Origin: Streptomyces eurocidicus
GTDB taxonomy: Bacteria > Actinomycetota > Actinomycetes > Streptomycetales > Streptomycetaceae
Assembly: GCF_002891295.1 (NCBI RefSeq)
Contig: NZ_LGUI01000006.1
Location: 479,920 to 543,919, forward strand
Direction of reading: 5' to 3'
Length of the DNA: 64,000 nt
Positions 1 to 9,027 of this stretch are shown in pieces. The position numbers and the translations under genes were made by a program. Numbering within the stretch: position 1 is the first letter of the stretch; every line of letters begins with the position of its first letter. The notes below the pieces were generated by a model, which ran no database searches, was not told the DNA's origin, and was given only the letters and a program-made list of their open reading frames with translations.

Positions 1-1267
1 TGTCGCTGGTGAGGTTGAGGCCGAGGCGGCCGGAGAAGCCGCGCAAAAGCACCGTCAGAAGCACGGGCAGAGCGAGACCGGCCACGGGACCTGCCACGCG
101 GCGGGTGAGTGGCAGGCGGTTGGGAGGATTGGCCGGCACGCGCCTCCGCTTGGCGCGCTCGTGGGTGACCATGTGCACGTCGATGTCGCCGGAGAGCTCG
201 ACGATGGTCTCGCCCGCGCCGCGGACGGTCAGCGAGCCGAGCAGCCAGCCGCGGACACGGGTTCCGATGACCAGCTGGGTGGCGTTCTCGGCACGGGCGA
301 ACTCCATCAGTGCGGTGGGCACATGGTCCCCGACGACCGAGTGGAAGGTGCCGCCGAGACTCTCCATCAGCTGTCGCTGCCTGGCCAGGGCGGCGGGTGA
401 GGCGTCGACCAGGCCGTCGCTCCGGGCGATGTGGACGGCGAGCAGGTCGCCGCCGGAGGAACGGGCCGCGATGCGGGCGGCACGGCGGATGAGGGCCTCG
501 CTCTCGGGGCCGCCGGTGATGGCGACCACGACGCGTTCGCGGGTCTCCCAGACGCCGCCGATCCCGTGCTCGTACCGGTAGCTCTGCAGGGCCTCGTCGA
601 CCCTGCCCGCCACCCACAGCAGGGCCAGCTCCCGCAGTGCCGTGAGGTTCCCGATCCGGAAGTAGTGCGAGAGTGCCGCGTCGATCTTCTCGGGCGGGTA
701 GATGTTGCCGTGTGCCATGCGCCGCCTCAGACCTTCGGGCGGCATGTCGACCAGTTCGATCTCATGAGCCCTGCGCACGAATTCGTCGGGCACGGTCTCG
801 CGCTGCTGGACTCCCGTGATCTTCTCGACGACGTCGTTGAGGGACTCCAGGTGCTGGATGTTGACGGTGGTGACCACATCGATCCCGGCGGCGAGCAGTT
901 CCTCGATGTCCTGCCAGCGCTTGGCGTTGCGGCCACCGGGGACGTTGGTGTGCGCGAGCTCGTCGACGAGCACGACCTCGGGGCGGCGCGTCAGCACCGC
1001 GTCGAGATCGAGTTCGGTGAGGGCCAGGCCCCGGTAGGTGCGTGTCGTACGGGGCATGATGTCGAGCCCTTCGAGCAGCGCGTCGGTGCGCGGACGGTGG
1101 TGGCCCTCGGCGAAGGCCACCACCACTTCCTTGCCCCGGGCCGTGCGCCGCCGTCCTTCGTCGAGCATCCGGTAGGTCTTGCCGACCCCGGGTGCCGCCC
1201 CGAGGAAGACCTTGAGCCTGCCCGGACGTGTGCCCGGACCACCGGTCGAAGCGCTGTGCTGCGCCAT
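1..1267 (-). CDS. kdpD: Sensor histidine kinase KdpD, 3'-truncated by window edge
   Basis: Turgor/K+ sensor kinase of the KdpDE system in the cytoplasmic membrane. The first 422 residues are present. The KdpD N-terminal domain carries a Walker A-like GAAPGVGKT at residues 23-31 and the VVLVDELAHTN motif, and is followed by a universal-stress-protein-like domain (about residues 240-370). The first membrane helix starts near residue 405 and the kinase core lies outside the window. I chose the ATG at 1267 because GAGAGG lies just upstream and the protein starts normally there. In intact loci kdpD directly follows kdpC. Here a kdpC remnant and an antiporter remnant lie upstream and kdpA and kdpB are absent, so its job is uncertain. 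Confidence 0.93.
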   Translation of the reverse strand, partial: MAQHSASTGGPGTRPGRLKVFLGAAPGVGKTYRMLDEGRRRTARGKEVVVAFAEGHHRPRTDALLEGLDIMPRTTRTYRGLALTELDLDAVLTRRPEVVLVDELAHTNVPGGRNAKRWQDIEELLAAGIDVVTTVNIQHLESLNDVVEKITGVQQRETVPDEFVRRAHEIELVDMPPEGLRRRMAHGNIYPPEKIDAALSHYFRIGNLTALRELALLWVAGRVDEALQSYRYEHGIGGVWETRERVVVAITGGPESEALIRRAARIAARSSGGDLLAVHIARSDGLVDASPAALARQRQLMESLGGTFHSVVGDHVPTALMEFARAENATQLVIGTRVRGWLLGSLTVRGAGETIVELSGDIDVHMVTHERAKRRRVPANPPNRLPLTRRVAGPVAGLALPVLLTVLLRGFSGRLGLNLTSD

Positions 1268-1632
1268 GGTTCGGTCCCTCTCAAGAGGCGGCACGCGAGC
1301 CGGAGCTCGGGCGGCCGGGCGGTGTCATGGGGATGTCGTCCTGTCAGGGTGGTGAGGGCGTGGTGGAGTCCGGACACAGGTGACGCCGAGGGGTGCGGAT
1401 CGCCATGAGCGGAACACCCGTCGAGTAGGGAAGCGAGAGGACAAGTTCGCCCGTCCCTGGCGGATGAGCGTGGGCTGCGCGGGCTTCGTAGCAAAGCGCG
1501 AACAGCCCGGCCGGCAGGGGTTCTTGATGAAATCCTGACGCGTCATCCCACTACTTTTACGCTCCTTTTATGGCATTCGATGCCTTGTTCTGATGCCGGA
1601 ACCCGACCGGGCCGCCCCGCTGGGATGACTCC
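1268..1632. other. Intergenic region upstream of kdpD
   Basis: No convincing gene is visible. On the minus strand an AAGGAG-type site near 1555 precedes an open stretch reading MTRQDFIKNPCRP, but it has no recognisable domain and runs into the kdpD leader. The stretch may be the leader or promoter of kdpD, or the junction of the rearrangement that damaged the kdp operon. Confidence 0.4.
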
Positions 1633-2118
1633 TCAGTCCGCGAGGCCGAGGTCTTCCAGGTCCAACGACCGTTGGATGCGGCGTCTGGTGGTGTCACTGA
1701 TCTCATGGGTCTCGTAGAGGCGTTGCAGTTCTTCGGACTCGACACCGATCAGAGCGCGCCGCATGGCCCGGTGGTCGGCGACGGCGAAGCGCATACCTGC
1801 GGTTTCGCCCGCGCCCGCGCCGTCTTCGGCGCCGAGGCGATTCTCCAGGTCGCGGCGCAGCTGGTCGGCCACCGCGGTGGGGACCGCCTCGAGATCGATG
1901 AGCTTGTCGAGGTGGAGCAGAGCCGCATGGGCCAGGCTTCCGCGAGCGCGAGCCTCTTCGCGTGCGGTGTGCTCAGGCTCCAGGGCGATGCCGGATCGAC
2001 GGACCAGGGGTGCCAGGGTGAAGCCTTGAACGACGAGAGTGAGCGCGACGACACCGGTCGTGAGACGCCCAGGACGGCGAGTCCCGAGACGGCGAGGACG
2101 CCTCGTAGGTACCGACAT
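1633..2118 (-). pseudogene. C-terminal fragment of CPA1-type Na+/H+ antiporter
   Basis: The open frame reads a last membrane helix (VVALTLVVQGFTLAPLVRR) followed by a charged cytoplasmic tail with the EEARAR..AALLHLDKL pattern found at the end of NhaP/YjcE-type Na+/H+ antiporters. The other membrane helices, including the ion-binding Asp residues, are missing. The first 20 or so residues of the open frame (arginine-rich) do not look like antiporter, so the ATG at 2118 is probably fortuitous. I read it as a gene remnant stranded between kdpC and kdpD fragments. It is unlikely to be functional. Confidence 0.7.
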
Positions 2119-2355
2119 CGGTGATCATCTTGGCCACCGCGCCCTTCGCCACTCCGTCCCCGGCGGCCGCCTCCGCCGGGTGTTCGCGGGATCCGCCGCA
2201 TGTACCCGTGTATGGCCGGTGAGACGGCCCCGTCCGGTGGCTTCCTGCCGTCAGAGGCCGAGTCGGTGCACATGCTCGGGAGCCCGAGCTGCCGTGAGCC
2301 CTGGACCAACGTCAGTGGCGGCGTGCAGCAGGGCCTGCGGGCGGCGCGCCGACGA

Positions 2356-2846
2356 TCAGTTCGGGACGATGTCGAGGCTGCTCGGCTTCAGCAGGGACAG
2401 GTCGTGATCGAGCTCGACGACATTGACCCGTTCCTGCCCCAGGAAGCCGAGGTCCCGGCCGCGGACATGCCTGGAAACGAGGGCGCGGACCCGTTCCGGG
2501 GACAGGTGGCGTGCCCTGGCCACTCGTCCGGCCTGCTCGTAGGCGTAGGCCGGGGAGATGTGGGGGTCGAGGCCGGAGCCGCTGGCGGTCAGGGCGTCGG
2601 CGGGCACCGTCCCGGGGTCGACGCCGTCGAAGGCCGCCACGGCGGCGCGGCGTTCTTCCACGGTCTTGATCAGATCGGGGTTGTCGGGACCGAGGTTGGA
2701 TGCGCTGGAGTAGGTGGGGTCGTACGGGCCTGCTCCCTTGCCGGCGTCCGCGGCCGACGGACGGGGTTGGAACCACTTGGGGTCGGGGCGGAGCTGTTCA
2801 ACCACCTTGCCAACTCCCGGGGCACTTCCATACTCAGTGTTCGGTC
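2356..2846 (-). pseudogene. kdpC: KdpC remnant lacking the N-terminal membrane helix
   Basis: The translated frame has KdpC landmarks: DPKWFQPRPSA, SNLGPDNPDL, DALTASGSGLDPHISP and the C-terminal VNVVELD. KdpC is the single-span subunit that stabilises the KdpFABC K+ pump. Family members are about 190-200 residues with an N-terminal anchor. Here the frame opens only after an in-frame TGA near 2846, and the anchor and first third are gone. kdpA and kdpB are not found upstream, where a plus-strand gene begins instead. The pump is therefore absent from this locus. A remote intact copy elsewhere cannot be excluded. Confidence 0.8.
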
Positions 2847-3176
2847 AGCTCCTCGCTCATGGCCCATCAGGTCGGAGTAAAGGGTATTGAGGCGGAGGCA
2901 AGGCCGTGCGCTCGGCCGATTGCCTCGCGAGCGTTGCGCGGAGGACATCGGCCGGCATGGTCGTACCGGTCAGTACGTGATGGCCACGTAGCCCTTGCCC
3001 CCCGGCTGCCCTGCTGGCCCGCCTTCGCATTCTCTTCCGCACGCGAGAGCGGCGGAGGGGGTTGACGGAGCAGCGGTATGCCGGGACCCTTCGGGCCGGA
3101 TCGTTCGGCCTCGCCCGAACGGCTCCATGCTCGGCATGGCCATTTCACGGTGTTCTGCTGGAGGGACGGAGAGGCT
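2847..3176. other. Intergenic region, no clear gene
   Basis: Short unlinked frames are present on both strands, but none shows a family motif or consistent codon use. It marks the breakpoint between the kdpC remnant and the plus-strand sulfatase-fold gene. Confidence 0.4.
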
Positions 3177-4076
3177 GTGGCGTCGACGGCGGCCGGGGAG
3201 AACACGCTCTTCATCACGATCGACTCATGCCGTGTCGACACGGCGGTCAGGGCCGTAACGCCGGCGCTGGACCGTCTCGGACCTCTCGTCGTCGCGGAGA
3301 CCGCCGGCACGTTCACGCTTCCGGCACACTGGGCGTTCTTCTCCGGGTTCCTTCCCAAACCGCGGAACGGTGAGCATTTTCTCGGCCGCTACGAGCAGCT
3401 GTGGTCGCACGACTGCCGCGCCTGGAAGCGCAGCACCTACACCGTGTTCGAGACCCCGACGATCGTCGAACACCATGTGCGTTCGGGCTACTTCACCATC
3501 GGACTCGGCGGCGTCCCCTTCTTCGACCCGGCCATTCCCTCCAGCATTCTCCCGGCTCTCTTCCCTTCCTTCCGCTACCGGGGAGAACGGGCAGGAGCTC
3601 CCACGACCGCCATCGACGCCGACCTGCCCACGCGCCGGCCGCTCCCCACCGAGCGGCTCGGAAAGTTCACGGAACAGCTCCTGCGCAACGAACCGTTCTT
3701 CGGTTTCGTGAACTTCCCCGAGACCCACTTTCCGTATTGCACGCCCGGCGCCGGAACGCTCGACGACCACACGGTGGACGCCCTGCGCGAGATAGGTGGG
3801 CACATTTACCGGAGAGCAGCGCTTGGCGAGGACAGTGCGCTGTGGAAGGAAGACCGTCTGCAAAATGTGCACAAGCTCCAGGTGCGGGCCCTGGAGTGGG
3901 TGGACAGGCACCTCGGGCCCATGTTCACGGCACTGTCCGGTGCGGCCCGCGGCACTCTTGTGGTCGTGTGCGCGGACCACGGTGAGTCGTTCGGCGAACA
4001 GCGCTTGGTCGGACACGGCAACACGTCACCCGAAGTTCTCCACGTGCCCCTGTGGGCCGGGCACATCAACAGGTAG
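3177..4076 (+). CDS. Sulfatase/alkaline-phosphatase-fold metalloenzyme
   Basis: A 299-residue protein of the alkaline phosphatase superfamily, predicted to hydrolyse a phosphate, phosphonate or sulfate ester. Metal-site landmarks are LFITIDSCRVD near the N-terminus (first Asp), the TLPAHWAFFSG segment at the position of the nucleophile, and VVCADHGESFGE followed by VGHGN near the C-terminus (Asp, His, His). The nucleophile segment lacks the Cys/Ser-x-Pro-x-Arg formylglycine motif of true sulfatases and offers Thr instead. I chose the GTG at 3177 for its GGAGGGACGGAGAGG leader, although the frame is open to 3078. It is about 100 bp before an FAD oxidoreductase on the same strand, possibly co-transcribed. 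The substrate is unknown. Confidence 0.72.
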   Translation: MASTAAGENTLFITIDSCRVDTAVRAVTPALDRLGPLVVAETAGTFTLPAHWAFFSGFLPKPRNGEHFLGRYEQLWSHDCRAWKRSTYTVFETPTIVEHHVRSGYFTIGLGGVPFFDPAIPSSILPALFPSFRYRGERAGAPTTAIDADLPTRRPLPTERLGKFTEQLLRNEPFFGFVNFPETHFPYCTPGAGTLDDHTVDALREIGGHIYRRAALGEDSALWKEDRLQNVHKLQVRALEWVDRHLGPMFTALSGAARGTLVVVCADHGESFGEQRLVGHGNTSPEVLHVPLWAGHINR

Positions 4077-4176
4077 CGAGCCGTCTGCGCAGACGGCCGT
4101 GAGCCCGCGCTCCGGAGGGCCCGGACTCGCTTCGCCGGGGTCTGGTCGCGCCGATCGACGCGTGCTACGAAGAGGC

Positions 4177-5811
4177 ATGGCGACATCGAGGGACAAGCCC
4201 GGGACGATCCCGGGCGCCGCTCACCGGACGGAGGCCCGCCCACGGGCCGGGCAGGCCGTCAGGGCGTACGACGCGGTGATCGTCGGCGGTGGTCACAACG
4301 GTCTGGTCGCCGCCGCCTATCTGGCCCGCGCCGGACGCCGCGTGCTCCTCCTGGAACGCCTCGGCCGAACCGGTGGTGCGGCCGTCTCCACACGCCTCTT
4401 CCCCGGCTTCGACGCCCGGGTCTCACGCTACGCCTACCTCGTCGGCCTACTGCCCCGGAAGATCGTGAAGGACCTCGGACTGCGCTTCGCCGTCCGCGGG
4501 CGCGCGGTCTCCTCCTACTCCCCCACCGTGCGTGCCGGACGTCCCACCGGGCTTCTGGTGGAGCGCGATCAGGCCCGTACTCGCGCGTCGTTCGCCCGGC
4601 TCACGGGCTCGGACAAGGAATTCGACTCCTGGCAGCGGTTCCACGGCCTGACCCGGCACGTGGCCGAGCGGGTCTTCCCCACCCTCACCGAACCGCTTCC
4701 CACCCGCGCCGAACTCCGCGCCCGTATCGACGACCGGTCCGCCTGGGAAGCCCTTTTCGAGCGACCCCTCGGTGAGACCGTCGAGGCCGCTTTCGACGAC
4801 GACCTCGTGCGCGGCATGGTGCTCACCGACGCTCTCGTGGGCACCTTCACCCACGCCCGGGACACCACGCTGCGCCAGAACCGCTGCTTCCTGTACCACG
4901 TCATCGGCGGCGGCACGGGCGACTGGAACGTCCCCGTGGGCGGCATGGGAGCGCTGACCGACGCCCTCGCCGACGCGGCCCGCTCCGCCGGCGCGCGCAT
5001 CCTCACGGAGTGCGAGGTGACACATATCGCCACGGACGGCCGGACTGCCGAGGTGGCTTCCGCACGGGGTACGTTCGCGGCGCGGCACGTCCTGGTCAAC
5101 GCCTCCCCGCACGAACTGGCCCGGCTCCTGGGCGAGCGGCCCCCACCGCCGGCCGAGGGCTCCCAGCTCAAGGTCAACATGCTGCTGCGGCGCCTGCCGA
5201 AGCTGCGCGACACCGCCGTCGACCCGCGCACCGCCTTCTCGGGAACCTTTCACATCAGCGAGGGTTACGAGGAGCTGGAGACCGCCTACCGGGAGGCGTC
5301 CACCGGCCGGATCCCGTCCGCCCCGCCCGCGGAGATCTACTGCCATTCCCTCACGGACCCCTCCGTCCTCGGCCCCGCACCGGCCCGCGAGGGCTACCAC
5401 ACCCTCACCCTTTTCGGGCTCCACGCGCCGGCCCGGTTGTTCACCACCGATCACGACGCCACCCGGGAGCGACTGCTCCGGGCCACGCTGGAACAGTTGG
5501 ACTCCCACCTCGCCGAGCCGCTCGCCGGTTGTCTGGCGGTCGACAGCGACGGCCGCCCGTGCGTCGAGGCCAAGAGCCCCCTGGACCTCGAGCGGGAACT
5601 GGGGCTGCCGGGCGGCAACATCTTCCACTCCACACTCGAATTCCCCTACAGGGACGGCACGGACAACGGTGACGAGGTCTCGGCGGCTGCCCGGTGGGGC
5701 GTGGAGACCGCCCACCCCGACATCCTCCTGTGTGGTTCGGGCGCGGCACGCGGCGGCCTGGTCAGCGGCATCCCCGGCCACAACGCGGCCATGGCCGTGC
5801 TGGGCCGCTGA
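4177..5811 (+). CDS. FAD-dependent oxidoreductase, phytoene desaturase/PYROXD2-like
   Basis: A 544-residue flavoprotein. The Rossmann FAD motif DAVIVGGGHNGLVAAAYLAR is near residues 30-49, followed by a glycine/arginine-containing second strand (LLLERLGRTGGAA). The C-terminal DILLCGSGAARGGLVSGIPG is the usual FAD-binding signature of carotenoid-desaturase-like and PYROXD2-like oxidoreductases. There is no carotenoid gene cluster around it, so a true phytoene desaturase role is unlikely and the substrate is open. The ATG at 4177 is favoured: the frame is open further upstream but overlaps the preceding gene. Full length for the family. Confidence 0.85.
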   Translation: MATSRDKPGTIPGAAHRTEARPRAGQAVRAYDAVIVGGGHNGLVAAAYLARAGRRVLLLERLGRTGGAAVSTRLFPGFDARVSRYAYLVGLLPRKIVKDLGLRFAVRGRAVSSYSPTVRAGRPTGLLVERDQARTRASFARLTGSDKEFDSWQRFHGLTRHVAERVFPTLTEPLPTRAELRARIDDRSAWEALFERPLGETVEAAFDDDLVRGMVLTDALVGTFTHARDTTLRQNRCFLYHVIGGGTGDWNVPVGGMGALTDALADAARSAGARILTECEVTHIATDGRTAEVASARGTFAARHVLVNASPHELARLLGERPPPPAEGSQLKVNMLLRRLPKLRDTAVDPRTAFSGTFHISEGYEELETAYREASTGRIPSAPPAEIYCHSLTDPSVLGPAPAREGYHTLTLFGLHAPARLFTTDHDATRERLLRATLEQLDSHLAEPLAGCLAVDSDGRPCVEAKSPLDLERELGLPGGNIFHSTLEFPYRDGTDNGDEVSAAARWGVETAHPDILLCGSGAARGGLVSGIPGHNAAMAVLGR

Positions 5812-5875
5812 CCTCGCCGGACCGCCCTGACCCGCGCCGCCCGACCTGTAGAAGTATCGAATTGGGCTCCTGACG

Positions 5876-6355
5876 TCACTCCTCACACCCCGGCATGGCT
5901 GCCGCCCTCACCGCGGTGAGGGGGCCGCGCCCCGGCCCGGCGGGCAGGGCCACGGCACGCCATGTCGCTTCCTGTCCGAGGGGCAGACCGTGCACGCTGC
6001 GGGCGCGAGGCTCACCGGACCCGCTCGCGGGGAAGGAGAACAGGCGCGGCTCGCCCTCGAGGTTCGCCGAACTCGCCTGTACCCGCCCGTGGTTGTCGAC
6101 CGCTTGGATAGGGGTGCTCCCATCTTCCGACCCGGGGAGGGAGCCGGAGGGCTTCCCCGAGGTCAGTGCGGCGGCGACGGCCGAGGCGCGCTGGGCGGCC
6201 GTCTGGTCGAGCTGACGGATGAGGCCGGCGTGCAGCCAGGCGACCAGCAGCACCGCGACACCGGCCAGACCCGCGGCGATCACCAGCGCGGCGGCCGCGG
6301 TCAGGCGCAGGCGCGGCGAGCGTCCGGCCCACCAGCGCGCGAACGACCTGCCCAT
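5876..6355 (-). pseudogene. Sensor histidine kinase, N-terminal fragment only
   Basis: Encodes 159 residues: an Arg-rich N-terminus, one membrane helix (AAAALVIAAGLAGVAVLLVAWL) and the start of an extracellular sensor region, then a stop. The second helix, HAMP, H-box and ATPase domains are missing, so it cannot phosphorylate a partner. It overlaps or abuts the end of the upstream OmpR-type response regulator, the usual order for such pairs. Beyond the stop only 64 bp separate it from the oxidoreductase, so the rest of the kinase has been deleted. Confidence 0.75.
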
Positions 6356-6359
6356 CGGA

Positions 6360-7054
6360 TCACTCCCCCGTGCTGAGCAGCCGGTAGCCGGCACCCCGTA
6401 CGGTCTCGATCGTCCGGCGGCCGAACGGGGCGTCGGTCTTGCGGCGCAGGTACCCGACGTAGCCCTCGACGATGTTGGTGTCGCCGTCGAAGTTCTCGTC
6501 CCAGACGTGGGTGAGGATGTCGGTCTTGCCGACCACCTCGTCCCGGTGCCGCATCAGGAACTCCAGCAATGCGAACTCCCTTGCGGTCAGGTGTATTTCC
6601 TGGTCGGCACGCTCACACCGGCGGCGTGCCGGGTCGAGGGTGAGGTCACCGGCGGCCAGGACGGCCGGGCGGCCGGAGTGCCGCGTCGCAGCAGCGCCCG
6701 GAGGCAGGCGACCAGGACGATGTACGAGCACGGCTTGCGCAGATAGTCGTCGGCTCCCAGATCGAGCGCGTCGGCCTCGTCGTACTCACCGTCCTTCGCG
6801 GTCAGCATCAGCACCGGCGTCCACACCCGCGCCGCCCGCAGCCGCCTGATCACTTCGTATCCGGAGAGCCCGGGCAGCAGGATGTCGAGCACGACGGCGT
6901 CGTACGGCTCGTTCACCGCGTTCCACAGACCGTCCGCGCCGTCATGGACGACGTCGACGGTGAAACCCTCCTGGCCGAGCCCGCGCGCGACCGCCGCGGC
7001 GAGCCCGCGTTCGTCCTCGATCACCAGCACGCGCAGGGCCGCCTCACCTGCCAC
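6360..7054 (-). pseudogene. OmpR-family response regulator with frameshift
   Basis: Two overlapping frames together encode a complete OmpR-type regulator. The first (from 7054) gives the receiver domain: the VIEDE acidic pair, phospho-acceptor Asp in VVLDILLPG, Thr in LMLTA and Lys in YLRKP. The second (to 6360) gives the winged helix with EFALLEFLMRH, DNA-binding WDENFDGDTNIV and the terminal GAGYRLL. They join only with a one-base shift at about 6660-6690, in a GC-rich run near RRGT. It may be true decay, as the partner kinase is also truncated, or a base error. Confidence 0.8.
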
Positions 7055-7221
7055 TTTACGACGCCGCCACCGTAGAGCTGGTCACATGAGAGGAGGCTGA
7101 GAGCCGAGCGCGGGGAGGACGGCCCGGTCGGGTCCTCGGCGTTCTCTCAGCACCTGCGGCACAAACTGGAGCCGTTCCGGGAACGCAGACCGCGCGTCCC
7201 TTCGATCGAGGGGAGAAGCAC

Positions 7222-7559
7222 ATGACACACCTCCGACGCAGGATCGCGCTCCTGGCCAGGGGGAGCCGGGGCCACGGGCGCCGCACTGGCCATGCCCCAC
7301 GCGGCGGCTCCGTCCGCGCCCGTCACGCACACCATGCCCGCGCCCAGGGCTTCGGACCCGGCCTATCCGGGTGAGGACAACACCGGACCGGACCGGGACA
7401 ACGTCCAGCAGGGCGACCAGACCGCTCCCGACACCGGTCAGGCGGGGCAGGAGCAGGAACGCCGGGGTGAGGGCTCCGGAAAACGGGGTCTCCGACGGTT
7501 CCGGCGGGCACGCCGATCCCTCCGGCACGGTCGATCGCCGGTTCACCGGGGAGGAGTGA
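7222..7559 (+). pseudogene. Small secreted protein broken by two frameshifts
   Basis: An ATG at 7222, after a GAGGGGAGAAG leader, starts a signal-peptide-like sequence (MTHLRRRIALLA). The natural continuation needs a one-base shift at the GGGGG run near 7257, giving an alanine-rich hydrophobic stretch and then PAYPGEDNTGPDRDNVQQGD. A second shift near 7465 gives an acidic, Gly/Ser-rich C-terminus ending RRFTGEE. Each joined piece has coding-like composition and the other frames do not. The protein would be about 110 residues, exported, low complexity and of unknown function. Confidence 0.6.
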
Positions 7560-7741
7560 CCGGCGGCGCAGGGGCCGCGGGCGCGACGGATGTGCCCGCG
7601 ATCCCTGCACACGGGGCCGCGTGTTAACCGGGCGCTAACCGGGCGCAGTGCGGGCCCTGGCCTTAGGGCTTCTAGCGTCGAGAACAAAGGCGAAGACCGC
7701 GGCGGTGAACCGGCCGCCGCCCTCGCTGGGAGGTGTCGACC

Positions 7742-8353
7742 ATGCATCGTCCGTTCGCTGCCGCCACGGCCGGCCTGATGCTCGTTGCCGGGGCCGGGGC
7801 CGCGGCCTGTTCCTCGTCCTCATCACCGCACTCGTCCGGCACGCCCGCGCCGTCCTCTTCGGCTCCGGCTCCCGCCGAGTCGAATCCGCCCGGTGACATT
7901 CCTGACACACAGATGTTCGTGCCGTGGTCGCCGCCCGGCGGCGGGTTCACGGTGAAGGTGCCGGAGGGGTGGGCCCGGACCGCCCAGGGGGCGGTGACGG
8001 TGTTCACCGACAAGTTCGACAGCGTACGCATCGAGCGCGTCCCCGCCACGGCGGCGCCGACCGTGAACTCGGTACATACGAAGGACCTTCCGGGGATCCG
8101 CGCTGCGAGTAACCACTTCTCGCTGGTCAAGGTGACCGATGTCCGGCGTTCGGGCGGCAAGGCGGTACTGGCCGAATACCGGGCCGACTCCCCTCCCGAC
8201 CAGGTGACCGGCAAGCGCGTCGCCCTCGACGTGCAGCGATATGTGTTCTACAAGCCGGACAAGGGTGAGGCTGTGGTGACGCTGTCCGGTGCGGTGGGGG
8301 CCGACAATGTCGATCCCTGGCGGACTGTCACGGACTCCTTCCGGTGGTCGTGA
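7742..8353 (+). CDS. Lipoprotein of unknown function
   Basis: A 203-residue protein with an N-terminal signal and a lipobox (LVAGAGAAAC), then a Ser/Pro/Ala-rich linker and a globular region with FVPWSPPGGGFTVKVPEGW near the start. This VPEGW opening is common in actinobacterial surface lipoproteins. The ATG at 7742 has GGAGG eight bases upstream and is preferred to the GTG at 7733. Its stop overlaps the start of the next ABC ATPase (ATGA), so it is translationally coupled to the export system and probably works with it at the outer membrane face. Confidence 0.85.
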   Translation: MHRPFAAATAGLMLVAGAGAAACSSSSSPHSSGTPAPSSSAPAPAESNPPGDIPDTQMFVPWSPPGGGFTVKVPEGWARTAQGAVTVFTDKFDSVRIERVPATAAPTVNSVHTKDLPGIRAASNHFSLVKVTDVRRSGGKAVLAEYRADSPPDQVTGKRVALDVQRYVFYKPDKGEAVVTLSGAVGADNVDPWRTVTDSFRWS

Positions 8354-9027
8354 TGGCGGCCGCAGTGACCGGGGCCGTGCTCAGCGCCCGTTCCCTGTAC
8401 CGGTTCTTCCGGGCCGGGGAGGAGGAGACGTTCGCGCTCCAGGGCGTCGGGCTGGATGTCCGGCGCGGCGAGACCGTGGCCGTCACCGGGCCGTCCGGGT
8501 CGGGCAAGACCACGCTGCTGAACTGCCTGGCCGGTCTCGACGAGCCGGACGGTGGCACCGTGCGGGTCGTCGGCGAGCGGCTCAGCCACCGTGCCGAACG
8601 CGAGAGGGGAGCCATCCGGGCCCGGCACATCGGGGTGCTGTTCCAAACGGGCAATCTGCTGGATCACCTCACCGTGCGGGACAACGTCGCGCTCGTGCAG
8701 CGGCTGGCGCCGGCCAGGGCCCGCATGGCGCCGCAGGAACTCCTGGACCGCGTCGGCATCGGCCGGCGTGCCGGGGCCTTGCCCGGACAGTTGTCCGGAG
8801 GGGAGGCCGCCCGGGCGGGCCTGGCCGTCGCCCTCGCGAACGCGCCCGACGTACTGCTCGCCGACGAACCCACCGGCGAGGTGGACGCGGAAACCGAACG
8901 GCGGCTGCTGGCGCTGCTGCGCGAGCGCGCTGCCGCCGGGACCGCGGTCGTCGTGGTCACCCACAGCCGTGCCGTGGCGGGGGCCGCGGACCGGGTACTG
9001 CGTCTGAGGGACGGGAGGTGGGCGTGA
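8353..9027 (+). CDS. ABC transporter ATPase, MacB/LolD type
   Basis: A 224-residue ATPase: Walker A GPSGSGKTT (about 46-54), Q-loop in GVLFQTG, signature LSGGE (about 147-151), Walker B VLLADEP with catalytic Glu, and the switch His in VVVTHSR. This architecture pairs with FtsX-type permeases that move lipoproteins or peptides or act as mechanotransmitters. It starts in an ATGA overlap with the lipoprotein and ends in another ATGA overlap with a second ATPase, showing a tightly coupled operon. Two separate ATPases suggest a heterodimer driving the single large permease. Confidence 0.92.
   Translation: MAAAVTGAVLSARSLYRFFRAGEEETFALQGVGLDVRRGETVAVTGPSGSGKTTLLNCLAGLDEPDGGTVRVVGERLSHRAERERGAIRARHIGVLFQTGNLLDHLTVRDNVALVQRLAPARARMAPQELLDRVGIGRRAGALPGQLSGGEAARAGLAVALANAPDVLLADEPTGEVDAETERRLLALLRERAAAGTAVVVVTHSRAVAGAADRVLRLRDGRWA

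Noticed and set aside
1325..1546. Leader peptide or attenuator of kdpD
   Set aside because: A 73-codon frame exists, but it lacks a clear start context, conserved motif or terminator pair.
4177..5811. Carotenoid biosynthesis cluster
   Set aside because: The desaturase-like protein has no phytoene synthase, GGPP synthase or cyclase near it.
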